From the NCBI RefSeq assembly GCF_900096915.1, contig NZ_FMYK01000002.1:62001-126000 (forward strand): 64,000 nucleotides of DNA, in the 5' to 3' direction. The translations under genes and the position numbers were made by a program. The notes under the pieces were generated by a model, which saw only the letters and a list, made by a program, of their open reading frames with translations, did not search any database and had not been told where the DNA came from. Shown here piece by piece: positions 34,680 through 45,028 of this stretch (positions are counted from its first letter, which is position 1; each line of letters begins with the position of its first letter). This DNA is from Acinetobacter marinus. Its GTDB lineage: Bacteria > Pseudomonadota > Gammaproteobacteria > Pseudomonadales > Moraxellaceae.

Positions 34680-36089
34680 ATGAATAAATTGCTACTGGCG
34701 TTTGGTCTATCGACTGCGCTACTCGGAACATCTCCTGTATGGGCCGAATCAGAATCAGCAACTGCACCGACGGAAGATACGGCACTGGTCGTGGAAACCA
34801 CGGAAGCGCCTGAGATGGCGGTGGTTGCTGAAACTGAAACACCAGCTACGCCTGCTGAAGCAGCAGCACCTGCGGAAGAAGAGCCAACGCTCGACTCAGG
34901 CGATACAGCATGGATTTTGATATCAACTGCATTGGTATTATTAATGACCATCCCTGGATTGGCATTATTCTACGGCGGTATGGTGCGTAAGAAAAATGTA
35001 CTCAACACAATGGCATACAGCTTTACCGCTGCAAGTGTGGTGAGTATCGTCTGGGTTGTTGTCGGTTACTCGATTGCCTTTACCGATGGTAATAGCTTTA
35101 TGGGTGGCTTTGATAAGATCATGCTCGCTGGCATCACCAAAGATGCACTCAGTGGCACGATTCCAGAGATTCTGTTTGTCATCTTCCAAATGACTTTTGC
35201 CATCATTACCGTAGCCATTATCAGTGGTTCGATCGCAGAGCGTATGAAGTTTAGCGCTTGGCTTGCGTTCATTACTATCTGGGTGATCGTGGTCTACGCA
35301 CCAATCACACACTGGGTATGGGCATCTACAGGCTGGTTGTTTGGTAAAGGCGCTTTAGACTTCGCTGGTGGTACAGTAGTCCACATCAATTCAGGTGTTG
35401 CAGGTCTCGTTGCAGCGTACTTGCTTGGCAAACGTATGGGCTACGGCAAAGAAGCAATGGCACCACATAACCTCACCTTGACTGTACTTGGTGCGAGCTT
35501 GGTTTGGGTGGGCTGGTTCGGTTTCAATGGTGGTTCTGCTTTGGGCGCCAATGGTTCTGCAAGCTATGCCATCGTGGTAACTCAAGTTGCAGCAGCAGCA
35601 GCAGCCATCTCTTGGTTAGCGGTTGAGCGCATGGTGCGTGGCAAAGGTTCAGTCCTTGGTGCAGCATCTGGTGCGGTGGCTGGTCTAGTGGTGATTACAC
35701 CTGCGGCAGGTTTTGTGACTGTTGGTGGTGCATTGATCATGGGTATCATCGGTGGTATCGTCTGCTTCTGGGGTATCAGCGGACTAAAACGTATGTTGAA
35801 AGCGGATGACTCGTTGGATGCATTTGGTCTACATGGTGTCGGTGGTATTGTTGGTGCAATCCTAACAGGCGTGTTTGCAAGTGAATTCATCATGGGTGAT
35901 AGTGCGCCGACCAATATGATGAGCCAACTTTGGGTACAAGTCGAAGGTGTCTTGGCAACGATCGTATATAGCGCAGTATTAACCTTCATCATCTTAAAAG
36001 TGATTGATCTAGTGATTGGTCTACGTGCAGAAGGTGACGATGAGCGTATGGGTCTTGATCTTAGCCAACACGGCGAACGTATCGAATAA
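34680..36089 (+). CDS. amtB: Ammonium transporter AmtB
   Basis: An inner-membrane ammonium channel/transporter, 469 residues from ATG 34680 (GGGGGA upstream). A signal peptide (LLLAFGLSTALLGTSPVWA) and an unusual Ala/Glu/Thr-rich acidic stretch of about 55 residues precede the 11-helix core (DTAWILISTALVLLMTIPGLALFYGGMVRKKNVLN). The conserved pore His pair is seen in DFAGGTVVHINSGVAGL and DAFGLHGVGGI. It is cotranscribed with glnK. Confidence 0.95.
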   Translation: MNKLLLAFGLSTALLGTSPVWAESESATAPTEDTALVVETTEAPEMAVVAETETPATPAEAAAPAEEEPTLDSGDTAWILISTALVLLMTIPGLALFYGGMVRKKNVLNTMAYSFTAASVVSIVWVVVGYSIAFTDGNSFMGGFDKIMLAGITKDALSGTIPEILFVIFQMTFAIITVAIISGSIAERMKFSAWLAFITIWVIVVYAPITHWVWASTGWLFGKGALDFAGGTVVHINSGVAGLVAAYLLGKRMGYGKEAMAPHNLTLTVLGASLVWVGWFGFNGGSALGANGSASYAIVVTQVAAAAAAISWLAVERMVRGKGSVLGAASGAVAGLVVITPAAGFVTVGGALIMGIIGGIVCFWGISGLKRMLKADDSLDAFGLHGVGGIVGAILTGVFASEFIMGDSAPTNMMSQLWVQVEGVLATIVYSAVLTFIILKVIDLVIGLRAEGDDERMGLDLSQHGERIE

Positions 36090-36123
36090 TCTGATCATGA
36101 CAATGTAAAAAGATTGATCTAAG

Positions 36124-36145
36124 GCTCCGCTTCGGCGGAGTTTTT
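36124..36145 (+). terminator. Rho-independent terminator after amtB
   Basis: CTCCGC-TTCG-GCGGAG, a perfect 6-bp stem with a stable UUCG loop (36124-36139), followed by six T. Confidence 0.92.
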
Positions 36146-36241
36146 TATGAGCAAGATTTTGTTGTTTTTAGTCCGATGACTTGAATGTTGCACGATCACA
36201 CAGCATATAATAATTCAAGTTTAAGCCACGATGTACATTGA

Positions 36242-38041
36242 GTGAACCCAAACGCCAAAGCCCATATTGAAAATCTACTCAGTAACATGACCACTTTGCC
36301 AGGTATTTATAAAATGCTTGGTAAAGATGGTGAGCTATTGTACGTGGGTAAAGCCAAAAATCTTAAAAACCGCATTTCCAGTTATTTTGTCAAAACCATT
36401 GAGCATCCCAAAACACAGGCATTGGTATCACGGATTTATGATATTGAAACTTTGGTGGTGCGCTCAGAAACTGAAGCCTTATTACTCGAACAAAATCTGA
36501 TTAAACAACATCGTCCGCCGTATAACATCATGCTCCGTGACGATAAATCCTATATCTATATTTTTGTTTCAGCGGATAAACCGTATCCACGCATTGCCAG
36601 TGGGCGAGGTAAGGGCAAGCATCAAGTGGGCAAATTTTTTGGGCCTTATCCAAGTGCTTATAATGCACGGGATATGCTACTGAGTTTGCAGAAGTTATTT
36701 AATGTGCGGCAATGTGAAAATTCTTATTTTTCACAGCGCAAACGTCCCTGTCTACAATATCAAATCAAACGCTGTTCTGCGCCATGTGTCGGGCTGATTT
36801 CCCCTGAGGATTATGCGCAAGATGTACAAAATTCGATTCGCTTTCTCAAGGGTGATACCAAAGAGTTGAATACTGAGCTCATTGAAAAAATGGAGCAAGC
36901 CGCTGAAAAGCTCGAATTTGAAAAAGCCGTGTTTTACCGAGATCGTTTGGGATTATTGCGTGAAGTGCAGTCACAGCAAGCGATCTATAAGCTCAAAGGT
37001 GAGGCGGATATTTTAGCAATCGCCTATCAGGCGGGTGTGGTCTGTGTGCAGATTATGCACGTGCGTAATGGGCGAATGCTTGGCGGAAAAAGCTATTTTC
37101 CTGATATTCAGGGTGAAAATCAATCTGAAATACTCAGTGAATTTATAACCAATTTCTATTTTCAGGTGGCGGATGAAATTCCTAGCGAGTTGATTGTCAA
37201 TGTTCAATTGCCAGATCAAAAACTGTTAGAAGATGCGCTCAAACAGCATTTTGATAAGAAAATTCAGATCAAACATCAAGTCCGAGAAATCCGTGCCGAG
37301 TGGCAACAGCTCGCTGAGATGAATGTACAACATGCGATTAAAGGCAAACTCGCCAATCATTTGGAACTGAATGAGCGTTTTCATCAGCTTGAGCAAGTGC
37401 TGGATCGACCGATTGATCGCATTGAATGCTTTGATATTAGTCATACCATGGGCGAGTCGCCGATTGCCTCATGTGTGGTGTTTGATCAGGGCGGTGCTCG
37501 TAAGCGAGATTATCGACAGTTTGCCATTCAAGACATTACAGGCGGTGATGATTATGCGGCGATGCGTCAGGCACTCACCCGTCGCTATAAGAAAAATATG
37601 TTGCCTGATTTGCTATTGATTGATGGTGGTAAAGGGCAGTTGCATATGGCGATGGAGGTGATGCAAGAATTAGGTTTAGATGCTTTTATGGTGGGTGTCT
37701 CCAAAGGCGAAGGGCGCAAACCGGGTTTGGAAACCTTACACTTTACCGATGGTACAAAAATCCAATTGGCAGAAGATCACAAAGCCTTGCATTTGATTCA
37801 ACAGGTGCGTGATGAAGCGCATCGTTTTGCCATTACTAAACATCGTGCCAAACGAGATAAAAAACGGGCAGGCTCGGTACTCGAAGTGATTCCTGGTTTG
37901 GGCGAGAAACGTCGTCGTGATGTGCTGACACATTTTGGGGGGATACAAGGCGTGCTTCGTGCCACAGAAAAAGAGCTGATGGCAGTCAATGGCATCGGTA
38001 GTGCGATGGCTCGGACGATTTATAAAGTATTGCATGAATGA
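36242..38041 (+). CDS. uvrC: Excinuclease ABC subunit C
   Basis: The dual-incision nuclease of nucleotide excision repair. It is 599 residues. The start is GTG at 36242; no ATG is in frame before the GIY domain. The GIY-YIG nuclease reads [31 protein letters not shown] Cys cluster ([27 protein letters not shown]) and a UvrB-binding segment ([22 protein letters not shown]) follow. The C-terminal RNase H-like nuclease ([21 protein letters not shown]) and a helix-hairpin-helix pair ([19 protein letters not shown] ... [13 protein letters not shown]) complete it. Confidence 0.95.
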   Translation: MNPNAKAHIENLLSNMTTLPGIYKMLGKDGELLYVGKAKNLKNRISSYFVKTIEHPKTQALVSRIYDIETLVVRSETEALLLEQNLIKQHRPPYNIMLRDDKSYIYIFVSADKPYPRIASGRGKGKHQVGKFFGPYPSAYNARDMLLSLQKLFNVRQCENSYFSQRKRPCLQYQIKRCSAPCVGLISPEDYAQDVQNSIRFLKGDTKELNTELIEKMEQAAEKLEFEKAVFYRDRLGLLREVQSQQAIYKLKGEADILAIAYQAGVVCVQIMHVRNGRMLGGKSYFPDIQGENQSEILSEFITNFYFQVADEIPSELIVNVQLPDQKLLEDALKQHFDKKIQIKHQVREIRAEWQQLAEMNVQHAIKGKLANHLELNERFHQLEQVLDRPIDRIECFDISHTMGESPIASCVVFDQGGARKRDYRQFAIQDITGGDDYAAMRQALTRRYKKNMLPDLLLIDGGKGQLHMAMEVMQELGLDAFMVGVSKGEGRKPGLETLHFTDGTKIQLAEDHKALHLIQQVRDEAHRFAITKHRAKRDKKRAGSVLEVIPGLGEKRRRDVLTHFGGIQGVLRATEKELMAVNGIGSAMARTIYKVLHE

Positions 38042-38191
38042 TTTTGCAACTTAGATGAACAATATTGAAGCGCTGAGTCAGCGCATTCCGTTGACCAAAA
38101 TGTTCAAGATATCTAGACAAATTGATCATTCACAAATGCGATGGGAATTGTCATTATCTATGCACTTTGTTGTATTTCTTCTTGGTAATTT

Positions 38192-39001
38192 ATGAATTTT
38201 GATCAAGTATTACAGCTGATTTCCCAGACCGATACCTTTGATATGCCGACAGGCTGGGGACAGGGACGCACTGTCTTTGGTGGTTTTGTAGCAGCCTTAT
38301 TGATGGCAAGAGCGCAAGTAGTACTAGGCGATGCTGAGCGTAAGCCACTCAGTGCCAGTTTTACCTTTGTCGGACCAGTACAATATCAAGTATCAAAAAT
38401 TACCGTGGAAACTTTGCGTGTTGGCGGTTCGGTGACCACCTTAGAAGCCCGACTTTGGCAGAATGATCAAGTGCAAACTATCATGCTGGCGAGCTTTGGT
38501 AAAGCACGCCAGTCTGCGGTGAGTATTGATCGGTTACCCGCATCTCCTCATTTTCCTGAGCGCAGTACTTTGGCGAAAATGCCTTATGTCAAAGGGATGA
38601 TTCCAGAATGTTTTCAGCATTATGATCTCTACTGGGCAGAGGGTAGTATGCCATTTCAAGCAGGCGAGTCGGCGGACTTTGGTGGTTGGTTCCGTTTTAA
38701 ACCTGAAGTGAGTCAGATGGCAATGCAAGCACCGCATTTGATTGCTTTGGCAGATATATGGCCACCAGGTGTGACGGCGGTATGTGATACGCCATCACCA
38801 GCCAATTCATTGACGTGGCATCTGACTTTTATTGCTGATGACAAGCTAGAAAGCAATGTTTTAAAGAGCAATGCTTGGCTACAATATCGGGAACATACTG
38901 AATTTGCGCAGCATGGCTATGCCACAGAGCAAGCGCAAATTTGGGATGAAGCAGGAAATTTATTGTTGCTGAGTCGGCAAACGGTGACGGTATTCGCTTA
39001 A
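38192..39001 (+). CDS. Acyl-CoA thioesterase family protein (double hotdog)
   Basis: A 269-residue cytoplasmic protein of the TesB/4HBT_3 type with two hotdog folds. The first half has GWGQGRTVFGGFVAALLMARAQVVL, where GGFVAALL forms the central helix, and PLSASFTFVGPVQ. The second half has QAPHLIALADIWPPGVTAVCDTPSPANSLTWHLTFI and ends with YATEQAQIWDEAGNLLLLSRQTVTVFA, the usual closing strand. Probable substrate is an acyl-CoA, not known. It stands alone between uvrC and pgsA on the same strand. Confidence 0.82.
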   Translation: MNFDQVLQLISQTDTFDMPTGWGQGRTVFGGFVAALLMARAQVVLGDAERKPLSASFTFVGPVQYQVSKITVETLRVGGSVTTLEARLWQNDQVQTIMLASFGKARQSAVSIDRLPASPHFPERSTLAKMPYVKGMIPECFQHYDLYWAEGSMPFQAGESADFGGWFRFKPEVSQMAMQAPHLIALADIWPPGVTAVCDTPSPANSLTWHLTFIADDKLESNVLKSNAWLQYREHTEFAQHGYATEQAQIWDEAGNLLLLSRQTVTVFA

Positions 39002-39150
39002 CCTCATCTAAAATCAGTTGAAATCGGTTGGTTCAGCAAAAGCGAAGCACATTGCTCGACAGTGTTTGTGATTTGGTATAGAGTGCGTACTGCATTGTAT
39101 CGATTTACATGCATTCATTTTTCTTGGGGAAGGCGTCGCAGGCGGTGTAT

Positions 39151-39735
39151 ATGACAGGTCGTATCCTGAATATTCCAAATATTTTAACTATTGCTCGAAT
39201 CGTCCTTATTCCTGTTTTTTTGTTAATTGCCTATTGGCCCCCTGCGGTCGGTGTCAATGGTCATGAGGGCACATTGTTTCGGCATGGTTTATTGACAGGC
39301 ATCTTTGTGCTGGCGGCGGTTACCGACTGGTTCGATGGCTATCTCGCTCGGGCGCTCAATCAAAGCTCGGCATTTGGTCGCTTTCTCGACCCTGTGGCAG
39401 ATAAGCTGATGGTGGCGGCAGCCTTGATCGTATTGGTACAGTGGCAACCGACCATTATCATGGCATTTGCAGCGATCGTGATCATTTCTCGTGAAATCAC
39501 TGTTTCGGCATTGCGAGAGTGGATGGCGGAGCTTGGCGCACGCACCAATGTGGCAGTGTCTACAGTCGGAAAATATAAAACCGCATTTCAGATGATCGCC
39601 ATCACCGTATTTTTGCTCAACTGGCAACCGATTGAATGGATTGCTTATATCTTGTTGTATACTGCTGTGATTCTGACTTTGTGGTCGATGTTTATTTATC
39701 TTAAAGCGGCTTGGCCATATTTAAAACAGCCTTAA
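39151..39735 (+). CDS. pgsA: Phosphatidylglycerophosphate synthase
   Basis: It transfers glycerol 3-phosphate to CDP-diacylglycerol, the committed step to phosphatidylglycerol and cardiolipin. From ATG 39151 it has 194 residues (MTGRILNIPNILTIARIVLI); the frame stays open to 39109. The CDP-alcohol phosphatidyltransferase signature is complete: DWFDGYLARALNQSSAFGRFLDPVADKLM. About four to five membrane helices follow. It precedes an unknown gene by 174 nt. Confidence 0.93.
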   Translation: MTGRILNIPNILTIARIVLIPVFLLIAYWPPAVGVNGHEGTLFRHGLLTGIFVLAAVTDWFDGYLARALNQSSAFGRFLDPVADKLMVAAALIVLVQWQPTIIMAFAAIVIISREITVSALREWMAELGARTNVAVSTVGKYKTAFQMIAITVFLLNWQPIEWIAYILLYTAVILTLWSMFIYLKAAWPYLKQP

Positions 39736-39909
39736 ACCAGACGAAAAACTAAACTCAAAGCGCAACTCAAATTCCAACTTGAATTTCTGCTCATATTTTA
39801 ATTCGAATCTTAAGGTGCTTCGGCATTTTGTCGCAGAAATGCTACAGCACCGCTACAAAATTAAGCTAAAATCATTGCACAATAAGTAAATTCGCCGAAA
39901 GAGGTTTGA

Positions 39910-41064
39910 ATGTTTCCGATTTTTTATCTCAGTAAAACCGCATTAAATTATCATTACGATCAAAAAGATATTGTGATCCCGTGTCAGGCAATCGACAAAT
40001 ATAAAAAGAATCTGCAAGAAATTAAACAGCGCAAGGCATGGAAAAACACGGGTGCAGGTGCGCAGTTTATGGGGGCATTTCCACAGCAAGAAGACAATGA
40101 GGCGATGATTTTTGCCACTGATGTGCTGATTGCATCTGCAGAGCGCATCATTTATAGCGCTTGTCTGCAAGATGGTACGGCGATTTATGCCAAATCATTA
40201 ACAGACTTTAACGAGCCCGAAGCACTGATTTTGCGCAAAAATGACTATCTCACCTTTGATATGGACATCGATCGGGTCAATCAACGACTGGTGCTGTCGG
40301 GTGCGGACTTGAGTGGTTATGTGCAACACCTGAGCATTTTGGCGATTGATGATAATCGCATTCAATACATTACCGAAGGCGAGTGCGTGGATGCGCATCC
40401 GTGTTTTGATCCGCAAAATTCTGATCTGATTTATTATGATTCGTGTGGTTTTGGTGCGGATGATCGGGGTTCGATGCGTCTAGGACCGAAAGAAATTTGC
40501 CGTCTAAACCTGAAAACTGGCGATCTGGAAACCATCCTTGCTTCGCCTGAGTTTGACTATTTCAAGCCACAAATTGATGCACAGGGTAATCTGTACGTGC
40601 TTCGTCGACCTTATCAATATCGCAAAGCCAGTACGTGGACGTTAAAAGATATTGCCTTGATTCCCGTGAAAATTTTTAAAGCAATTTTCAGTTGGTTGGA
40701 CTTTTTTACCCAGCGTTATACAGGTGAATCTTTAAAAACCTCATCAGGTGCAAACCCTGCTAAGGCACAACAAAAATCTGAAGAAGATATTTTTATCGAA
40801 GGTAATTTGATCAAAGCACAGCAGACCACTGCTCAAAATGCGAAATCAGGTGAAAAATTCCCTGGGTTGATTCCAAATAATTGGCAACTGCTTAAAATCT
40901 CTGCGGATGGCACGCAAACGGTATTGAAAAAAAGCGTGATGAGTTATGTCATCAAAGATGATCACATTATTTATTCGAATGGTCGTTTTGTGGTGCAGAT
41001 GAATCCTGATCAAAGCGAAGTTAAGCTAGTTGAAGGGCATTTGATTGATAAGATTGTGTGCTAA
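39910..41064 (+). CDS. Unknown protein with beta-propeller-like repeats
   Basis: A 384-residue protein without signal peptide. It holds several short blocks resembling TolB/PD40 propeller blades: ERIIYSACLQDGTAIYAKSL, QRLVLSGADLSGYVQHLSILA, AHPCFDPQNSDLIYYDSCGFG, RLNLKTGDLETILASPEFDYFKPQIDAQGNLYVLRRPY and WQLLKISADGTQTVLKKSV. A hydrophobic basic segment in the middle (IALIPVKIFKAIFSWLDFF) interrupts the propeller and may touch a membrane. GAAAGAGG precedes the ATG. Function not recognised. Confidence 0.65.
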   Translation: MFPIFYLSKTALNYHYDQKDIVIPCQAIDKYKKNLQEIKQRKAWKNTGAGAQFMGAFPQQEDNEAMIFATDVLIASAERIIYSACLQDGTAIYAKSLTDFNEPEALILRKNDYLTFDMDIDRVNQRLVLSGADLSGYVQHLSILAIDDNRIQYITEGECVDAHPCFDPQNSDLIYYDSCGFGADDRGSMRLGPKEICRLNLKTGDLETILASPEFDYFKPQIDAQGNLYVLRRPYQYRKASTWTLKDIALIPVKIFKAIFSWLDFFTQRYTGESLKTSSGANPAKAQQKSEEDIFIEGNLIKAQQTTAQNAKSGEKFPGLIPNNWQLLKISADGTQTVLKKSVMSYVIKDDHIIYSNGRFVVQMNPDQSEVKLVEGHLIDKIVC

Positions 41065-41108
41065 TTATTTGAGCCTTAGTCACTTGAATTGGCATGAAGT
41101 TTTATCAT

Positions 41109-41570
41109 TTATGGCGTAATGCCATGTGGTTCACGATACCAACTTTCTAATAATAATCCAGCCGCCAAACTGTCCGCCTGAACCCGTTTGGCTTGACCTT
41201 GCGCATGTAGATTTGCCAAATCTTGCCGTGCATCTCGTGTGGTGAGGCGTTCATCGACCATCCATGTGTCGATGTTGGTTTGATGGCGTAGACGACGAGC
41301 AAATTTTCGAGCTCGACGAGATAAATCTGATTCTGAATCATCCATATTGAGCGGTAAGCCAACCAAGAAGATATCAGGTTGCCATTGTTTGATGATGTGG
41401 AGTAGCTCATCCCAGTTTGGAATGCCGTCTTTCATCGGGAACAGTGCCAGTGGATTGCTGTTTTGAATCAGGCTTTGCCCCACAGCGATGCCCATTTTCT
41501 GCGTACCAAAGTCAAATGCCATAATGGTTTGTGCAGTTGCATTCATATCTAATATATCTGAATCAGGCAT
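41109..41570 (-). CDS. ruvX: Holliday junction resolvase-like RuvX/YqgF
   Basis: A putative resolvase that in E. coli acts in 16S pre-rRNA 5' end processing, with an RNase H-like fold. It has 153 residues from ATG 41570. A longer frame runs inside algH but the ATG overlapping the algH stop by 8 nt is the natural start. Motifs are [16 protein letters not shown] (first Asp), [16 protein letters not shown] and [11 protein letters not shown], followed by [15 protein letters not shown] with the last Asp. It is translationally coupled to algH, the usual yqgE-yqgF order. Confidence 0.92.
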   Translation of the reverse strand: MPDSDILDMNATAQTIMAFDFGTQKMGIAVGQSLIQNSNPLALFPMKDGIPNWDELLHIIKQWQPDIFLVGLPLNMDDSESDLSRRARKFARRLRHQTNIDTWMVDERLTTRDARQDLANLHAQGQAKRVQADSLAAGLLLESWYREPHGITP

Positions 41571-42129
41571 GACCAATCTCATCGGCGAGCCAACTTGGAT
41601 TGACGCCAATTTTCTCGTAAGCCGCATTCCAACGCAGGTCATACGGCAGATTAAAAATCAAATCCATATCCGCAGGGCAGACCAACCAATCACCTCGAGC
41701 GATTTCCGCTTCAAGCTGTTGTTTGCCCCAACTGGCGTAGCCAAGCGCAACTTGATATTGATCCACGCCTTCATTATGCGCAATCGCATCGAGAATATCT
41801 TTACTGGTGGTGATGCAGACATTTTCTCCCACGGCAATGGAAGAATGCCATGTCGGCTGACCTGTATGCAGTACAAAACCAGCCTCTGGACGCACTGGAC
41901 CACCGTGCAGTACCGCATGTGGATTGACATGATCGGCATCAATATCGAGGTCGTTGAGTAGTTCACGAATCGGTACCGAAGACGGGCGATTGAGGATAAT
42001 GCCCTGTGCGCCGTCGGCATCATGACGTGCCAGATAAATCACACTGTGTGCAAAAAAATCATCTGCCAAATGTGGCGGTGCGACTAAACAGCGATGTTTT
42101 AGGTAATGTTTGGAATGTTGTTTTGGCAC
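41563..42129 (-). CDS. algH: AlgH/YqgE family protein
   Basis: A 188-residue protein of the conserved UPF0301 family. The start [49 protein letters not shown] is diagnostic, as are [16 protein letters not shown] and [25 protein letters not shown]. Biochemical function is unsettled; in Pseudomonas it was named for an effect on alginate. Its 3' end overlaps ruvX. It lies 172 nt after recN on the minus strand in the gene order recN-algH-ruvX. Confidence 0.93.
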   Translation of the reverse strand: MPKQHSKHYLKHRCLVAPPHLADDFFAHSVIYLARHDADGAQGIILNRPSSVPIRELLNDLDIDADHVNPHAVLHGGPVRPEAGFVLHTGQPTWHSSIAVGENVCITTSKDILDAIAHNEGVDQYQVALGYASWGKQQLEAEIARGDWLVCPADMDLIFNLPYDLRWNAAYEKIGVNPSWLADEIGHA

Positions 42130-42300
42130 CCATCTAATCTCCTATTTCATGAAGTTAAAATAATTATCGAAATGAACAGTCTATCGTTCCAACATACTTG
42201 ACGTGGCTTAGAAAACCAATGCTTTTTGGTTATCTAAGCCCGAAATCATGAAAAAAATTAGCATAATGAATAAAAAATAAACGACTACGACAATGTGAGA

Positions 42301-43980
42301 CTACTTCGAGGAAAATTTAAGTTCTCGCAATTGTTTGGCATGTTGCAGTGTGGTGTCGTTGATCTCTACACCACCTGACATGCGTGCCAACTCATGAATG
42401 CGCTCAGCTTCATCTAAAACGAAAATGGTACTGCTAGCAGGGTCGGTTTGTTGCTTTTTCACCAGTAGATGCTGATCGGATTGCCCTGCGACTTGTGCTT
42501 GATGGGTAATACAGAGAATTTGTACGTGATCAGCAAGATTTGCCAACAGTCGTCCGACGATCTCCGCTGTCCCGCCACTAATCCCGACATCGATCTCATC
42601 AAATACCAAGACTTCGGCATCGGCTTTGCTGGCATTCATGACTTGCATCACTAAGGCGATACGAGACAGCTCACCACCCGATGCAACACGTGCTAGCGGT
42701 TGCGGTGGAATGCCTTTGTTGGCACTAAACAATAATTGAATCGCACTCAGACCTTCTGCATTTGGTGTGTCAAAGGGCTGAAAATCGAATTGGAACTGTG
42801 CTTCAGGCAGTGCCAAAGGCTTCACTTGCGCACTCAACTTTTCGGCAACATCACTGGCAACCGCTAAGCGTGCATGATTAAGTTGCTCTGCGTCATTTAA
42901 AAAACTGTGCTCAAGCTCGGCGACCTGTTCAGCCAATTTTTCAGGATTATCGAGGAAATTCAGTTGTTCGAGTTCAGCTTGCCAAATCGCTTGCTGTGCG
43001 ATCAGTTCATCAGGTTGAATGCGATATTTACGTGCAAGGCGATGGAATTGTTCCAGTTGTTGATTCAGCGTTTCCATGCGTTCAGGATCGAAACTCTGCC
43101 GATCAACGAATTGACGTAGCGTTGCACTGGCATCTTCCAGCTCACTTTGGGCATTGACGATGCTGTTGTAGACCTGTTCAAGCTGTGGGCTGCGAGATTG
43201 TTGTGCTTCAGCACGGCGTAACACATTGCCCAGCTCTTGCAGTAAATTCTGTTCAGACTCATCCAAGGCAAACATGATCGAGGCACAGTCTTGCATCATG
43301 GTTTCATGATGACTTAAGCGATCATATTCTTGTTCAATGTCTTGATAGTTAATCTCGAGTAATGGCTCGACATCTTCAAGCTGTTGTTCGAGCAGTGCGA
43401 TCTGTGTGGCACGGGTATGCTGTGCATCGAGTGCAGATTGATATTGTTTGGCGGCTTTTTGCCATGCCTGATGTGCCTGTTTGACTTGCGTCGCCTGTGC
43501 TTGCAATCCGCTATAACGATCCAGCCAGCGCTTTGGATACGGTGGATCGAGCAGTTGTTGCTGACTGTGTTGGCTGTAGAGAAGCACCAACAGACGACCT
43601 AAAGTTTTCAACTCTGTCAGGCTAGTTGGGCGACCATTAATCCATGCTTTGCTACGACCTGTCGCAAAAATCACTCGACGAATGACGATCTCGCCTGATT
43701 CATCATTTTCGATTTCAAGGTCTTCGAGCTCATGCTCTTTGAGCCAAGCCTGCTCAGGGCTGTTATTTTGATAGCTAAAAGTGGCAATGACTTCGGCTTT
43801 TTCTTTGCCATAACGCACTTGCGTGGCATCACTACGCTCACCCAAACACGCCGAAAGCGCATCCAGTAATAATGATTTGCCTGCGCCCGTCTCACCTGTT
43901 AAGACATTAAAACCTTGATCAATCTCAAGTTCCAGATGATCGGCGAGGGCAAAATCAATGAGCGTGATGTGGCTAAGCAT
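42301..43980 (-). CDS. recN: DNA repair protein RecN
   Basis: An SMC-like ATPase used in double-strand break repair. It is 559 residues from ATG 43980 (MLSHITLIDFALADHLELEI); the upstream frame to 44049 lacks family sequence. Walker A is TGETGAGKSLLLDAL, and the N-terminal head continues to LLVLLYSQHSQQQLLDP. A long coiled coil follows (about 160-370). The C-terminal head has VASGGELSRIALVMQV, the ABC signature, and EVLVFDEIDVGISGGTAE, the Walker B. A possible LexA-type site was not seen, as expected if this is Acinetobacter. Confidence 0.94.
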   Translation of the reverse strand: MLSHITLIDFALADHLELEIDQGFNVLTGETGAGKSLLLDALSACLGERSDATQVRYGKEKAEVIATFSYQNNSPEQAWLKEHELEDLEIENDESGEIVIRRVIFATGRSKAWINGRPTSLTELKTLGRLLVLLYSQHSQQQLLDPPYPKRWLDRYSGLQAQATQVKQAHQAWQKAAKQYQSALDAQHTRATQIALLEQQLEDVEPLLEINYQDIEQEYDRLSHHETMMQDCASIMFALDESEQNLLQELGNVLRRAEAQQSRSPQLEQVYNSIVNAQSELEDASATLRQFVDRQSFDPERMETLNQQLEQFHRLARKYRIQPDELIAQQAIWQAELEQLNFLDNPEKLAEQVAELEHSFLNDAEQLNHARLAVASDVAEKLSAQVKPLALPEAQFQFDFQPFDTPNAEGLSAIQLLFSANKGIPPQPLARVASGGELSRIALVMQVMNASKADAEVLVFDEIDVGISGGTAEIVGRLLANLADHVQILCITHQAQVAGQSDQHLLVKKQQTDPASSTIFVLDEAERIHELARMSGGVEINDTTLQHAKQLRELKFSSK

Positions 43981-44271
43981 AGGCGAATCATTTTCTAACG
44001 GTGGATGATTATTGTGATGGAGCAAACTGTTGCATAAAATGAGTTGCATCGGATCAGTTGTAATTGATCATGAGATGCAAGACAACGACTTTAATACTAC
44101 TGTATTTTGCGGGCAAAGATACACTGAATTGTAGGGGAAAATGGAGAAATCTGTCTAAGTTAGTCGTGTGTTTGGGAATTGAATAAATAAAAAATGCTGA
44201 TATATTGAGCAACATAAATTCAATAAAACTGAAAATAAAACACGTTTCAGTCAATAATTCGAGGAAAAACG

Positions 44272-44862
44272 ATGCAACAAATGCAACCACAACACCAAGC
44301 AACAATGGACAAACCACTTAGTAGTGCAGGGCGATTTAGTCGACTTTCTTATCTGGCATGGACATTTTTAAGCGGGATCGTATTGAATGCGGTATTGGTT
44401 GCGATCGTGGTATTTTTCTATATTGCCTATGGTGTGAGCAGTGGTGGTAACTTTGAGACTGAGCCTTCTGCAGGGATGATGATAGGCTTTGGTATTGCAT
44501 ATATCATTATTTTAATTGCTTATTTGGTCTATACTTTTATTTTTGCGATCAGACGTTTGCACGATTGTGACCAGACGGGGTGGTTGTCGCTACTGTTGCT
44601 TGTGCCGTTGGTCAGCTTATTTTTTCTGTTATATATCTGCATCGCCAAAGGCACGGATGGGACAAACCGTTATGGTGTGCCTCGTCCGACCAAAGAGTGG
44701 GAGCGAGTAATGGGGATTATTTATTTGGTGCTGATTCCGTTGATGATGATTGTTGCTATTGGTGTACTATCGGCAATTGCCATTCCTGCTTATCAGGACT
44801 ATATCGAACGCGCCAATCAATCCCAGCAACAACTGCTTGAAGAAGGGCGAAGTTATTATTAA
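44272..44862 (+). CDS. DUF805 membrane protein with pilin-like C-terminus
   Basis: A 196-residue protein. After a Gln-rich start, the DUF805 domain begins SSAGRFSRLSYLAWTFLSGIVLNAVLV and includes FIFAIRRLHDCDQTGWLSLLLLVPLVSLFFLLYICIAKGTDGTNRYG, the family hallmark, with four helices. Beyond that comes an extra helix with IGVLSAIAIPAYQDYIERA (163-181). This is very close to the N-terminal helix of mature type IV pilins, but here it is at the C-terminus without a prepilin cleavage site. GAGGAAAAACG precedes the ATG. Function unknown. Confidence 0.8.
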   Translation: MQQMQPQHQATMDKPLSSAGRFSRLSYLAWTFLSGIVLNAVLVAIVVFFYIAYGVSSGGNFETEPSAGMMIGFGIAYIIILIAYLVYTFIFAIRRLHDCDQTGWLSLLLLVPLVSLFFLLYICIAKGTDGTNRYGVPRPTKEWERVMGIIYLVLIPLMMIVAIGVLSAIAIPAYQDYIERANQSQQQLLEEGRSYY

Positions 44863-44914
44863 TTTCTTCATCTGACAGCATACCAACGAGTGTGCTACAT
44901 ACAATCTGCACATT

Positions 44915-44940
44915 AAAAAAGCATCATTAGATGCTTTTTT
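44915..44940 (+). terminator. Bidirectional terminator between DUF805 gene and sstT
   Basis: AAAAAAGCATC (44915-44925) pairs perfectly with GATGCTTTTTT (44930-44940) around ATTA. Its symmetry suits both convergent genes. Confidence 0.88.
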
Positions 44941-45028
44941 AATGGTTCGAATATGATCAGATTGCATGTATTTGTAGAATGCGTGGCGACGGTGAAATAG
45001 ATCTTACAGCCATGTAATTCGCCCTGAA

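Noticed and set aside
41571..41642. N-terminal extension of ruvX to 41642
   Set aside because: The extra 24 residues are out-of-frame algH sequence. The ATG at 41570 overlapping the algH stop is the usual coupled start.
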